Part shown: piece after piece, positions 1 to 4,930 of the stretch
Layout of the letters: every line of letters starts with the position of its first letter
Position numbering within the stretch: the first letter of the stretch is position 1
Assembly (NCBI GenBank): GCA_023393485.1
Contig: JAEWLD010000091.1
Coordinates: forward strand, 1 to 5,355
Length of the DNA: 5,355 nt
Source: Bacteroidota bacterium
GTDB lineage: Bacteria > Bacteroidota > Bacteroidia > Flavobacteriales > Flavobacteriaceae
Direction of reading: 5' to 3'
Position numbers and translations under genes: made by a program
The notes under the pieces: generated by a model
The model's database searches: none
Told to the model about the DNA's origin: nothing
Seen by the model: the letters and a program-made list of their open reading frames with translations, nothing else

Positions 1-1
1 G

Positions 2-925
2 GGTTTGCCCGACAAGCTGATCGCTGAGGCTGCGCGCGCAGGAAAGGCAATGCATGAAGGCTGGCGCGTCAGGAAAGACGGATCGATGTTTTGGGGTTAC
101 ATAGTCATCACGGCGCTGCACGACGAACGCGGCCGCATAATAGGTTATTCAAAGGTGACACGCGACTTGACCGAACACAAGAAGATGACCGACAAGATGA
201 AAACCTATGCCGAAGAACTCGCGCTCAGAAACAAGCAGCTTGAGGAATTTGCCTACATCGCGTCGCACGATTTACAGGAACCGCTTAGGAAAATCCAGAC
301 ATTTGCCGACATTCTTCGCATGAAGATCGATGACGAAGAAGCCGTAAAGCAGAATTTGGAAAAAATCAACAGTGCTGCGCGGCGAATGTCGATCCTGATC
401 AAAGACGTGCTCAAGTATTCACAGCTTTCGGCCGCCGATTACGTTTTTGAAAATACCAATCTCAATGATGTTTTCGCTGAAGTGCTTGGTGATTTTGAAC
501 TGCGGATCAGTGAAAGGAATGTGCTCATCGACGTTGGGCCGCTGCCTTCGGTCAAGGGTATTCCGGTGCAGCTTCATCAATTGTTTTCGAACCTGATCAG
601 CAACGCGATAAAGTTCTCAGACAAACAACAGCCGGAAATAAAAGTCACTGCAGAGCTTCAATCGGGCGCGTCAATCACTGACAGCCATGTGCCTGATCGC
701 GAAAAAAACTATGTGAAAATATCTTTTGCCGATAACGGCATCGGCTTTTCGCCCGAATATGTCGAACATGTCTTCAAGCTCTTTAAAAGGCTCAACAACT
801 TCAGCACCGGCACCGGAATAGGGTTGGCGCTGTGTAAAAAGATCGTTGAAAACCACCAGGGCGCCATTTATGCCGAAAGCGAGACCGGACACGGCGCAAC
901 GTTTTATGTCTACCTTCCGGTGTAG
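2..925 (+). CDS. PAS-domain sensor histidine kinase, 5'-truncated by window edge
   Basis: This is the C-terminal part of a cytoplasmic or soluble-region histidine kinase that autophosphorylates on His and passes the phosphate to a response regulator. The frame is open from base 2; the first possible start (TTG at 5) is not a real one, because the sequence begins inside a PAS domain. Counting from that TTG, residues 1-58 are the end of a PAS/PAC domain (WRVRKDGSMFWG, then GYSKVTRDLTEHK). A short coiled linker covers 59-80. The HisKA H-box is at 82-97, ASHDLQEPL, with phospho-accepting H88. The ATPase domain has an N-box (LFSNLISNAIKF, N196 and N200), G1 DNGIGF at 243-248, an F-box near 256-263 and G2 GTGIGLAL at 269-276. 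All catalytic motifs are present. The H-box type resembles Cph1-like kinases, which pair with single-domain regulators such as the one at 3390. The partner is inferred. No terminator stem is visible after the stop. Confidence 0.93.
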   Translation, partial: GLPDKLIAEAARAGKAMHEGWRVRKDGSMFWGYIVITALHDERGRIIGYSKVTRDLTEHKKMTDKMKTYAEELALRNKQLEEFAYIASHDLQEPLRKIQTFADILRMKIDDEEAVKQNLEKINSAARRMSILIKDVLKYSQLSAADYVFENTNLNDVFAEVLGDFELRISERNVLIDVGPLPSVKGIPVQLHQLFSNLISNAIKFSDKQQPEIKVTAELQSGASITDSHVPDREKNYVKISFADNGIGFSPEYVEHVFKLFKRLNNFSTGTGIGLALCKKIVENHQGAIYAESETGHGATFYVYLPV

Positions 926-936
926 TTTTTATTTAT

Positions 937-964
937 CTGTAACATTCCTGAAAAATGCTGTAAC
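937..964. repeat. Direct repeat CTGTAAC x2, 21-bp period
   Basis: CTGTAAC occurs at 937-943 and again at 958-964, exactly 21 bp apart, about two DNA turns. It lies just upstream of the -7 element at 986-993. This spacing suits a dimeric regulator bound to one DNA face, but two 7-mers can also recur by chance, and no known operator is recognised. Confidence 0.25.
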
Positions 965-966
965 GG

Positions 967-993
967 TTTGGCAGTATGGCTGAAGTAATTTTG
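967..993 (+). promoter_or_regulatory. Candidate Bacteroidota promoter for the 32-aa ORF
   Basis: TAATTTTG at 986-993 matches the Bacteroidota -7 consensus TAnnTTTG perfectly. TTTG at 967-970 could be the -33 element, but the 15-nt spacer is shorter than the usual 19 or so. The -7 element ends 13 nt before the ATG at 1007, a distance like that of the two other promoter candidates at 2346 (-) and 2406 (+). Confidence 0.35.
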
Positions 994-1006
994 AAGAAAA
1001 ATTGCC

Positions 1007-1105
1007 ATGAGCCACAAAGTCATCATATTATTTGCCGCTTACCAACAAAAATTCATACAGGTTTACCAATACGTCTACTCTTTGCTTTTGCCGTACCTGC
1101 GGTGA
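1007..1105 (+). CDS. Candidate small hydrophobic peptide, 32 aa, unknown
   Basis: A short ORF starting ATG AGC CAC encodes a 32-residue peptide that begins MSHKVIILFAAYQQKF and ends SLLLPYLR. I do not recognise it. It is hydrophobic, rich in Tyr, Leu and Ile, with basic residues near both ends, so a membrane-associated helix is possible. Support for real coding: a perfect -7 element sits 13 nt upstream; by hand count, GC at codon positions 1/2/3 is about 45/19/58 percent, a pattern expected of a coding frame here; all five Tyr codons are TAC; and its stop ends one base before the stop of the convergent gene at 1107. Against: it is very short, has no Shine-Dalgarno sequence, and I know no family for it. 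A type I toxin-like or small membrane peptide is conceivable but unproven. An overlapping longer frame at 976-1173 looks less protein-like. Confidence 0.42.
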   Translation: MSHKVIILFAAYQQKFIQVYQYVYSLLLPYLR

Positions 1106-1106
1106 C

Positions 1107-1421
1107 TTATTTACTGATTCCTTGTACTTTTCGCATAAATGTTTCAATAGCCGGATCGCCTGAGGCGCCGTAACCGTCGGTCAGCGTACCTTTTTCACCC
1201 GATGAGGTGAGAATGGCATACAATATCGCTTCGTCGTCCTGGCTTGATTCGCCTTCGAAACGGTAAAAATGATCGACCTTCACTTCGTCTGGCGCATAAT
1301 TCATATTGCTGAGCTGTGAATGCAGGCCGTCGGCTGTCACCCTGAACTGTGAAATATATCCCATTTCCTCGACCTTTCCAAGAACGGAAACAAGCGTTTC
1401 CATATCGTCTTTATTTTCCAT
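1107..1421 (-). CDS. Small conserved Bacteroidota protein (often mislabelled phosphoribosylpyrophosphate synthetase)
   Basis: A 104-residue acidic soluble protein with no signal peptide or membrane segment. It resembles, from memory, a ~100-aa Bacteroidota family commonly annotated 'phosphoribosylpyrophosphate synthetase'. The hallmarks visible are GY at 21-22 followed by F26, then PDEVKVDHFYRFEG at 44-57, DDEAILYAI at 62-70, and GEKGTL.DGYG at 75-85. True PRPP synthetases are about 310 aa and carry a PRPP-binding loop that is absent here, so the database name should not be trusted and the function is unknown. The start is the ATG at 1421, which gives the family's usual length. No Shine-Dalgarno sequence precedes it. 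It lies 96 bp downstream of the glycosyltransferase on the same strand, with a strong inverted repeat in the gap, so it could be co-transcribed or have its own leader. It converges on the candidate peptide gene that ends at 1105. Confidence 0.82.
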   Translation of the reverse strand: MENKDDMETLVSVLGKVEEMGYISQFRVTADGLHSQLSNMNYAPDEVKVDHFYRFEGESSQDDEAILYAILTSSGEKGTLTDGYGASGDPAIETFMRKVQGISK

Positions 1422-1440
1422 TTTTGATTTGTTACGTTAC

Positions 1441-1491
1441 GGTCGATTTTCCGGGTGGCAAACATCTCCCGGATCGACCTTTCGGTTTTTT
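1441..1491. terminator. Strong inverted repeat with + strand T tract: terminator or leader hairpin
   Basis: GGTCGAT (1441-1447) pairs perfectly with ATCGACC (1473-1479), and CCGGG (1451-1455) with CCCGG (1468-1472). There is a 3-nt bulge (TTT) and a 12-nt loop. On the + strand the stem is followed by TTTCGGTTTTTT (1480-1491), as in an intrinsic terminator. No well-supported + strand gene ends nearby, although transcripts from the candidate peptide gene would run to here antisense to 1107-1421. On the - strand the hairpin lies 19 nt before the ATG at 1421, where it could be a leader structure or a DNA operator. The repeat itself is certain; its role is not. Confidence 0.5.
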
Positions 1492-1517
1492 CTAAAGATA
1501 AGAAATCGGCCCAAGAA

Positions 1518-2330
1518 TTACCGCAAATTTTTGCCTGTCATCTGCTCGAGTTTCATCAGGACGCGTTTGATAAATTTTGCCCAGCCGCGCTTGATGCGGA
1601 AAAACGGATCGGTCAAAAGGATATAATCGGGCGCTTTACGGTTTTTAAAATTGAGCATGCTGAAAATGCGATCGATGCGCCTGGTATGGTTCTCATCAAC
1701 GCCGTACAAACGCGCATACCAAGTATGGTAAAGGATTTCGCGGTTACGGGTGTCAAAAACAAGCGTGGTTTTGTGGTCGTCTTCGAACGGTTTGACAGCA
1801 TGAAGAAAACGGATTTTTTCGCCGCGCCGCCGCAACCAGAAATAAAACCGGTAGTACGGTTCGTATAGGCTTGTCTCATCGTATTGTCCGGGCAGGCCGG
1901 AAAGGTCTTCGTCAAATTCGCCCGGAGAAATGTATTGGTTCCGGCGCACTTGTTTCTCATCCCAGATAGATTCGAGTTTTTTGAAATTGATCACTGAGAA
2001 AAAAGTATTGATCAGATATGGGCTGTACGTCCGGTTTGGGATTTGCCCGCCATCGCGCACGCCGCAGAGGATTTCACCGCTTTTTGAAAGATCGGTCACG
2101 ATGTCCAGGATGTAATCATGGTTGATGAACAAAACGTCCTCATCGGCCATGATGAGCCAGTCGACGCCTTTGCCGCGGAGTTTTTTCATCATCAGATAAA
2201 TGCTGTCGATGCCGAACAGTTCGTGCCGCCCGTCAATCACATAGCGCTGCACGCCTTTTGGAAAAAGCTGGGCGCTCTTGTCATACAGATCTTTGTTGAT
2301 GAGGGTTGTCAGTATCGCAATGTTTTCCAT
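1518..2330 (-). CDS. Putative GT-A-fold glycosyltransferase, 270 aa
   Basis: It probably transfers a sugar from a nucleotide-sugar donor during surface glycan synthesis, at the cytoplasmic membrane face; acceptor and sugar are unknown. The sequence opens with a beta-strand (IAILTTLIN, about 3-11). It then has the segment DWLIMADEDVLF (about 57-68), a hydrophobic strand ending in a DED triad at 63-65, like the metal-binding DxD motif of GT-A enzymes. Later landmarks are YEPYYRFYFWLRRRG (156-170), a DDH at 184-186, and HTWYARLYG (202-210). The C-terminal ~28 residues are basic and amphipathic, suiting peripheral membrane attachment. There is no signal peptide. I chose the ATG at 2330; the frame extends to a TTG at 2381, but those 17 codons are not protein-like and cover the likely promoter. 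It is divergent from the outer-membrane protein gene and upstream of the 104-aa gene. A non-enzymatic or other nucleotidyl-binding role cannot be excluded. Confidence 0.68.
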   Translation of the reverse strand: MENIAILTTLINKDLYDKSAQLFPKGVQRYVIDGRHELFGIDSIYLMMKKLRGKGVDWLIMADEDVLFINHDYILDIVTDLSKSGEILCGVRDGGQIPNRTYSPYLINTFFSVINFKKLESIWDEKQVRRNQYISPGEFDEDLSGLPGQYDETSLYEPYYRFYFWLRRRGEKIRFLHAVKPFEDDHKTTLVFDTRNREILYHTWYARLYGVDENHTRRIDRIFSMLNFKNRKAPDYILLTDPFFRIKRGWAKFIKRVLMKLEQMTGKNLR

Positions 2331-2345
2331 CGGCAGAATTTGTTG

Positions 2346-2376
2346 CAAGTTTAAGTCTTTTGGTAAAAAGGCGCAA
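2346..2376 (-). promoter_or_regulatory. Candidate promoter for the glycosyltransferase gene
   Basis: On the - strand TAAACTTG (2353 down to 2346) matches the -7 consensus TAnnTTTG at all but one defined base. A TTG (2376 down to 2374) lies 20 nt further upstream, a good -33 spacing. The -7 box ends 15 nt before the ATG at 2330, so the leader would be about 10 nt. Confidence 0.4.
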
Positions 2377-2389
2377 GCCAACGGCGCAA
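2370..2389. repeat. Direct repeat GGCGCAA x2 in the divergent promoter region
   Basis: GGCGCAA occurs at 2370-2376 and 2383-2389, 13 bp apart, near the middle of the 95-bp region between two divergent genes. The first copy covers the putative -33 of the leftward promoter. It could be a regulator site, but no known operator is recognised. Confidence 0.25.
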
Positions 2390-2405
2390 AGTCAAACAGT
2401 TTTTA

Positions 2406-2413
2406 TAGCTTTG
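2406..2413 (+). promoter_or_regulatory. Candidate -7 element for the outer-membrane protein gene
   Basis: TAGCTTTG is a perfect match to the Bacteroidota -7 consensus TAnnTTTG and ends 12 nt before the ATG at 2426. No TTG or TTTG is found at the expected -33 distance, so the promoter may be weak or activator-dependent. Confidence 0.42.
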
Positions 2414-2425
2414 ATAAAAAACCAC

Positions 2426-3043
2426 ATGAAAACAATACTCATAACCATTTTTTCGCTCGGCGTCATTGGCACCGCAAGCGCGCAAGGCAAGGGCAAACTC
2501 GAAATGGGCCTTAGCGCCGGAGTGAATGTCGCGTATATTTCGGACGATTATGGCAGTTCGGACTCCCACGTCGGTTTTAATGTTTCGGGGTCGGCAGATT
2601 ATTATTTTTCAGACGATTGGAGCATGAAAGTAAAATTGATTTATGACCAGAAAGGTTTCGATGACGCTACAATTGAAGACTTTGATACCGGCGAACTTTA
2701 TTCGACGAACTATGAATTCAACTACGTGACGGTTCCGATCCTGGCAAGCTGGCATTTTGCCCCGAAGCGCAACTGGTATCTGCATTTTGGGCCTTACATC
2801 GGTTTTTTGACCAGTGCCAAAGACACCAGGTTCGATGTTGATGTCAAAGATGATTTCGACTCGACCGATTTTGGCGTGGCCGTCGGCATTGGGGTAAAAA
2901 TCCCGCTTAACCAGAAGTTCAGGTTGTTTTTTGAATATGATGTCCAGGCAGGATTGACCGATATTGTCAATACGCCCGGATTCTCAGAAACCAATAACGC
3001 GCGTTACGCCTTTAATATGGGGCTTAATTTTCTGGCCAACTGA
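2426..3043 (+). CDS. PorT-like outer-membrane beta-barrel protein, 205 aa
   Basis: An exported protein expected to form a small beta-barrel in the outer membrane, of the 'outer membrane protein beta-barrel' (PorT-like) type common in Bacteroidota. Residues 1-19 are a signal peptide, with a short basic start, a hydrophobic core (ILITIFSLGVIG) and a TASA|Q signal peptidase I site at 16-20. The mature ~186 residues show alternating strands: LEMGLSAGVNVAYI near 25-38, YVTVPILASWHF at 100-111, WYLHFGPYIGFLTS at 117-130, DFGVAVGIGVKIPL at 148-161, FRLFFEYDVQAGL at 165-177, and a last strand ARYAFNMGLNF at 192-202. Between them lie Asp-rich loops (e.g. 37-47, 78-89, 136-148) that could bind cations or face outward. 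The ATG at 2426 is chosen because it opens the signal peptide; the open frame upstream has no plausible start. The ligand is unknown. It is divergent from the glycosyltransferase gene. Confidence 0.87.
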   Translation: MKTILITIFSLGVIGTASAQGKGKLEMGLSAGVNVAYISDDYGSSDSHVGFNVSGSADYYFSDDWSMKVKLIYDQKGFDDATIEDFDTGELYSTNYEFNYVTVPILASWHFAPKRNWYLHFGPYIGFLTSAKDTRFDVDVKDDFDSTDFGVAVGIGVKIPLNQKFRLFFEYDVQAGLTDIVNTPGFSETNNARYAFNMGLNFLAN

Positions 3044-3107
3044 GATTGTTTCCCAACCACGCCCAATATGTTAATCTATTGATATCCGGAGGTAAGTTCG
3101 CGTGGGA

Positions 3108-3175
3108 TAAGACGTTGGAAGAAAAAAACGTTTTGTAAGAATTATCGCGTTATAGAAATATGGTTAAACGTCTTA
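3108..3175. repeat. 9-bp inverted repeat enclosing a 10-bp palindrome
   Basis: TAAGACGTT (3108-3116) and AACGTCTTA (3167-3175) are perfect reverse complements 50 nt apart. Between them lies the perfect palindrome AAAACGTTTT (3125-3134). The arms could close a long RNA hairpin or mark paired protein sites. Confidence 0.4.
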
Positions 3176-3210
3176 AAGGCAGCGTTTTAGCCCAAGTGAA
3201 AAGAAGCGAA

Positions 3211-3247
3211 GCTAAATTAGGCGCACAAATAAAATGATTTAGCCTAA
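3211..3247. repeat. Overlapping competing inverted repeats GCTAAAT/ATTTAGC and TTAGGC/GCCTAA
   Basis: GCTAAAT (3211-3217) pairs with ATTTAGC (3237-3243), a 7-bp stem with a 19-nt loop. Shifted by a few bases, TTAGGC (3217-3222) pairs with GCCTAA (3242-3247). The two cannot form together because they share bases. Confidence 0.35.
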
Positions 3248-3274
3248 AAATGCCTACTTTTACTTACTACCCGT

Positions 3275-3306
3275 AAGGGATTAATACATTTTCCGCAATC
3301 CCTTTT
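3275..3306 (+). terminator. Weak terminator-like hairpin between the barrel gene and the response regulator
   Basis: AAGGGATT (3275-3282) pairs perfectly with AATCCCTT (3297-3304) around a 14-nt loop. The run TTTT at 3303-3306 overlaps the stem foot, followed by CATTT. The stem has only three G-C pairs, so termination would be weak. It could end the barrel-gene transcript, 230 nt after its stop, or act as an attenuator ahead of the regulator gene. Confidence 0.3.
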
Positions 3307-3389
3307 CATTTATCAGTTGGCATTTATGCTGTTTTGTCGTTTTCGGTTGCGGAAAGTAGCCAGGCTTTTCCCCATAAACAAAACAATAG

Positions 3390-3788
3390 ATGAAGAAAAA
3401 ATACATTATGCTTATCGACGACGATCCCGATGAATTCGAGCTTTTCCAAAACGCGCTTAGCAAGCTGCCAGGGTTGTTTGAATTTGGATACGCCGTCAGT
3501 GCACCAGCCGCATTTTCATTGCTCAAGGATGTCACGCCCGATTTCTTTTTCGTCGACATGAACATGCCTGCGATAAACGGATTGGAATGCATCACGATGC
3601 TCAAGAAAAACGAGGAAGTCGCAGATAAACCTGCCTTCATCTACACAACGGGTTACGATTTGTCGCTTCACAAAAAGGCGTTGCAGCACGGTGCGGCCGG
3701 ATGCATCCGCAAACCGAACCAACCGCGAATCCTCGTCGAAATGCTCAGAAATCTATTTGAAACCGGGCGTCCCGAAATCACGAAATAG
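3390..3788 (+). CDS. Single-domain response regulator (Rcp1-like receiver)
   Basis: A 132-residue receiver domain with no output domain. It accepts phosphate from a histidine kinase and relays the signal by protein contact, as do the small Rcp1-like regulators partnered with Cph1-type kinases. All receiver residues are present: the acidic cluster DDD at 10-12, phospho-acceptor D56 in FFVDMNMP, the switch Thr in IYTTG (84-88), and K108 in the RKP motif. The start is the ATG at 3390 because MKKKYIMLIDDD is a standard first strand; the leader is A-rich, without a Shine-Dalgarno sequence. Its 3' end overlaps the convergent kinase-like gene by 11 bp. The canonical kinase at 2-925 is a possible partner, as is the neighbouring His-less protein if it acts as phosphatase or adaptor; both are inferences. 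A long dyad-rich region precedes it. Confidence 0.93.
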   Translation: MKKKYIMLIDDDPDEFELFQNALSKLPGLFEFGYAVSAPAAFSLLKDVTPDFFFVDMNMPAINGLECITMLKKNEEVADKPAFIYTTGYDLSLHKKALQHGAAGCIRKPNQPRILVEMLRNLFETGRPEITK

Positions 3789-4884
3789 GGAAGAAGCAGC
3801 AAACCGTCGTGCCCTTGCCCGGCTCACTTTCAATCGCCATCGTGCCGCCGTGCAGATCGGCGATTTTTTTACAGACCGCCAGCCCAATTCCCGAACCTTT
3901 ATACTTTTTGTCGTGAATCCGGTAGAACATCTCAAAAATCCTGGTCGCTTCTTCCTGTGGAAAGCCTATGCCATTGTCAGCCACTGAAATTGCATGTACT
4001 TCCTGTTCGGTATGCTTGTCTTTTGACAGCGAATGGCTGATCGTGATTTTAAGCGGTATGTCGGGATTGCGAAATTTGATCGCATTGTCAAGCAAATGAT
4101 AGAACAGCAAATCCAGCAGGAATGGATAACCCTTGATTTTAGGCAATTCCTCGTTGTCGATAGTCGGCTGGGCCGGAATCATCTTTTCCGACAGCTCATC
4201 GAGCGCGCTGTTGATGGTTTCATTGAGGTCAACCTGCGACGGATTTTCGTCGGGCATGCGTATTTTTGAAAAAGCAACGATATCGTCCGTCAGCAATTTC
4301 ATTTTTTGGATCGCAGTCTGGGCTTTCCGCAAATTGGCCTTGCCCGTATTGCTGAGGTTTTGCGCATCGCGGCTGATGATGAACTCAAGATTCGTATACA
4401 AATTCTGCAGCGTGTCTTTGTAGTCATACGCGGCAACCGTGGTAAAAGTCTTTAACTCATTGGCCAGCGCACGCAACTCGCGGTTTTTCTCAGTAAGGGA
4501 TTTGTTGAGTTGGTGTATTTTTTCATCGGCGCTTACACGCGCGTCGATATCGTGTGTGATGCCCATTTTTTGGATCGGGACGTTGTTCTGGTCGCGCTTA
4601 AAAACAGTGTTTCGGTCAATGAACCAATGCGTTGAGCCGTCAGCGTGCAACATCCGATACCGGATTTCGCGGACCTCGCCGTCGATGGCGGTTTTCATTC
4701 CGTCTATATGGTCAATCATGGCCTGCCTGTCTTCGGCATACATGATCTCAAGGAACGGCGTTTTCATTTTTTGGATTTCAGCATGGCTATATCCCATTAC
4801 CTCGGCAATATTTTTCGTGGCAAACAACACTTTTTTGGTGTCGATTTCCATCACGAACATGATGTCAGGTGTGGCGGTCGTCAT
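3778..4884 (-). CDS. PAS histidine-kinase-like protein lacking the phospho-accepting His
   Basis: A 368-residue soluble protein built like a sensor kinase, without membrane segments. Residues 1-118 are one PAS/PAC domain (ATPDIMFVMEID, MGYSHAEI, then WFIDRNTVF and MGITHDI), ligand unknown. A coiled linker follows at 119-145. The H-box at 147-163 reads VAAYDYKDTLQNL where ASHDLQEPLRKI is normal in this family. Y153 (TAT, 4428-4426) replaces the phospho-accepting His, and the following Leu and Pro are lost too. The ATPase domain looks intact: N-box HLLDNAIKF at 263-271 with N267, G1 DNGIGF at 303-308, an F-box around 317-322, and G2 GSGIGLAV at 330-337. It should therefore bind ATP but not autophosphorylate at the usual site; a regulator, phosphatase or adaptor role is inferred. 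The ATG at 4884 is fixed by an in-frame TAA at 4899-4897. The PAS begins at residue 1, with no N-terminal extension. It lies 46 bp downstream of the small frameshifted gene. Confidence 0.9.
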   Translation of the reverse strand: MTTATPDIMFVMEIDTKKVLFATKNIAEVMGYSHAEIQKMKTPFLEIMYAEDRQAMIDHIDGMKTAIDGEVREIRYRMLHADGSTHWFIDRNTVFKRDQNNVPIQKMGITHDIDARVSADEKIHQLNKSLTEKNRELRALANELKTFTTVAAYDYKDTLQNLYTNLEFIISRDAQNLSNTGKANLRKAQTAIQKMKLLTDDIVAFSKIRMPDENPSQVDLNETINSALDELSEKMIPAQPTIDNEELPKIKGYPFLLDLLFYHLLDNAIKFRNPDIPLKITISHSLSKDKHTEQEVHAISVADNGIGFPQEEATRIFEMFYRIHDKKYKGSGIGLAVCKKIADLHGGTMAIESEPGKGTTVCCFFPIS

Positions 4885-4930
4885 CTTTCTATCAGCTTAT
4901 TTTGTTCTGTAATTTGTGTTTTTGCTAAGT

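Larger units (their letters stand above)
3044..3389. other. 346-bp intergenic region rich in inverted repeats
   Basis: No convincing gene lies here. The region is AT-rich and holds several dyads: TAAGACGTT/AACGTCTTA (3108-3116, 3167-3175), the palindrome AAAACGTTTT (3125-3134), GCTAAAT/ATTTAGC (3211-3217, 3237-3243), an overlapping TTAGGC/GCCTAA (3217-3222, 3242-3247), AAGGGATT/AATCCCTT (3275-3282, 3297-3304) and TTTCCGCAA/TTGCGGAAA (3290-3298, 3347-3355). No TAnnTTTG was found on the + strand, so the start of the response-regulator transcript is not located. It may be a structured leader, a small RNA, or several regulator sites. Confidence 0.5.

Noticed and set aside
976..1173. 65-aa + strand frame
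   Set aside because: It runs 67 bp into the 3' end of the opposite-strand 104-aa gene, and its ATG lies upstream of the -7 element at 986, so that promoter could not serve it. The 32-aa frame in the same stretch fits the signals better.
2331..2381. N-terminal extension of the glycosyltransferase to a TTG at 2381
   Set aside because: The 17 extra codons do not look like a protein start and cover the candidate promoter. The ATG at 2330 opens a standard first beta-strand.
3088..3092. GGAGG, a Shine-Dalgarno-like sequence
   Set aside because: No start codon at suitable spacing leads to more than a few codons, and genes in this window do not use Shine-Dalgarno sites.
3160..3237. A 25-aa ORF starting MVKRLKGSVLAQVKRS in the gap before the response regulator
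   Set aside because: GC at third codon positions is only about 25 percent, unlike the genes here. There is no ribosome site or promoter, and an open frame this short is expected by chance.
3275..3304. The hairpin as a terminator for leftward transcription
   Set aside because: On the - strand the stem is followed by ACGGGT rather than a T tract, and no - strand gene ends here.
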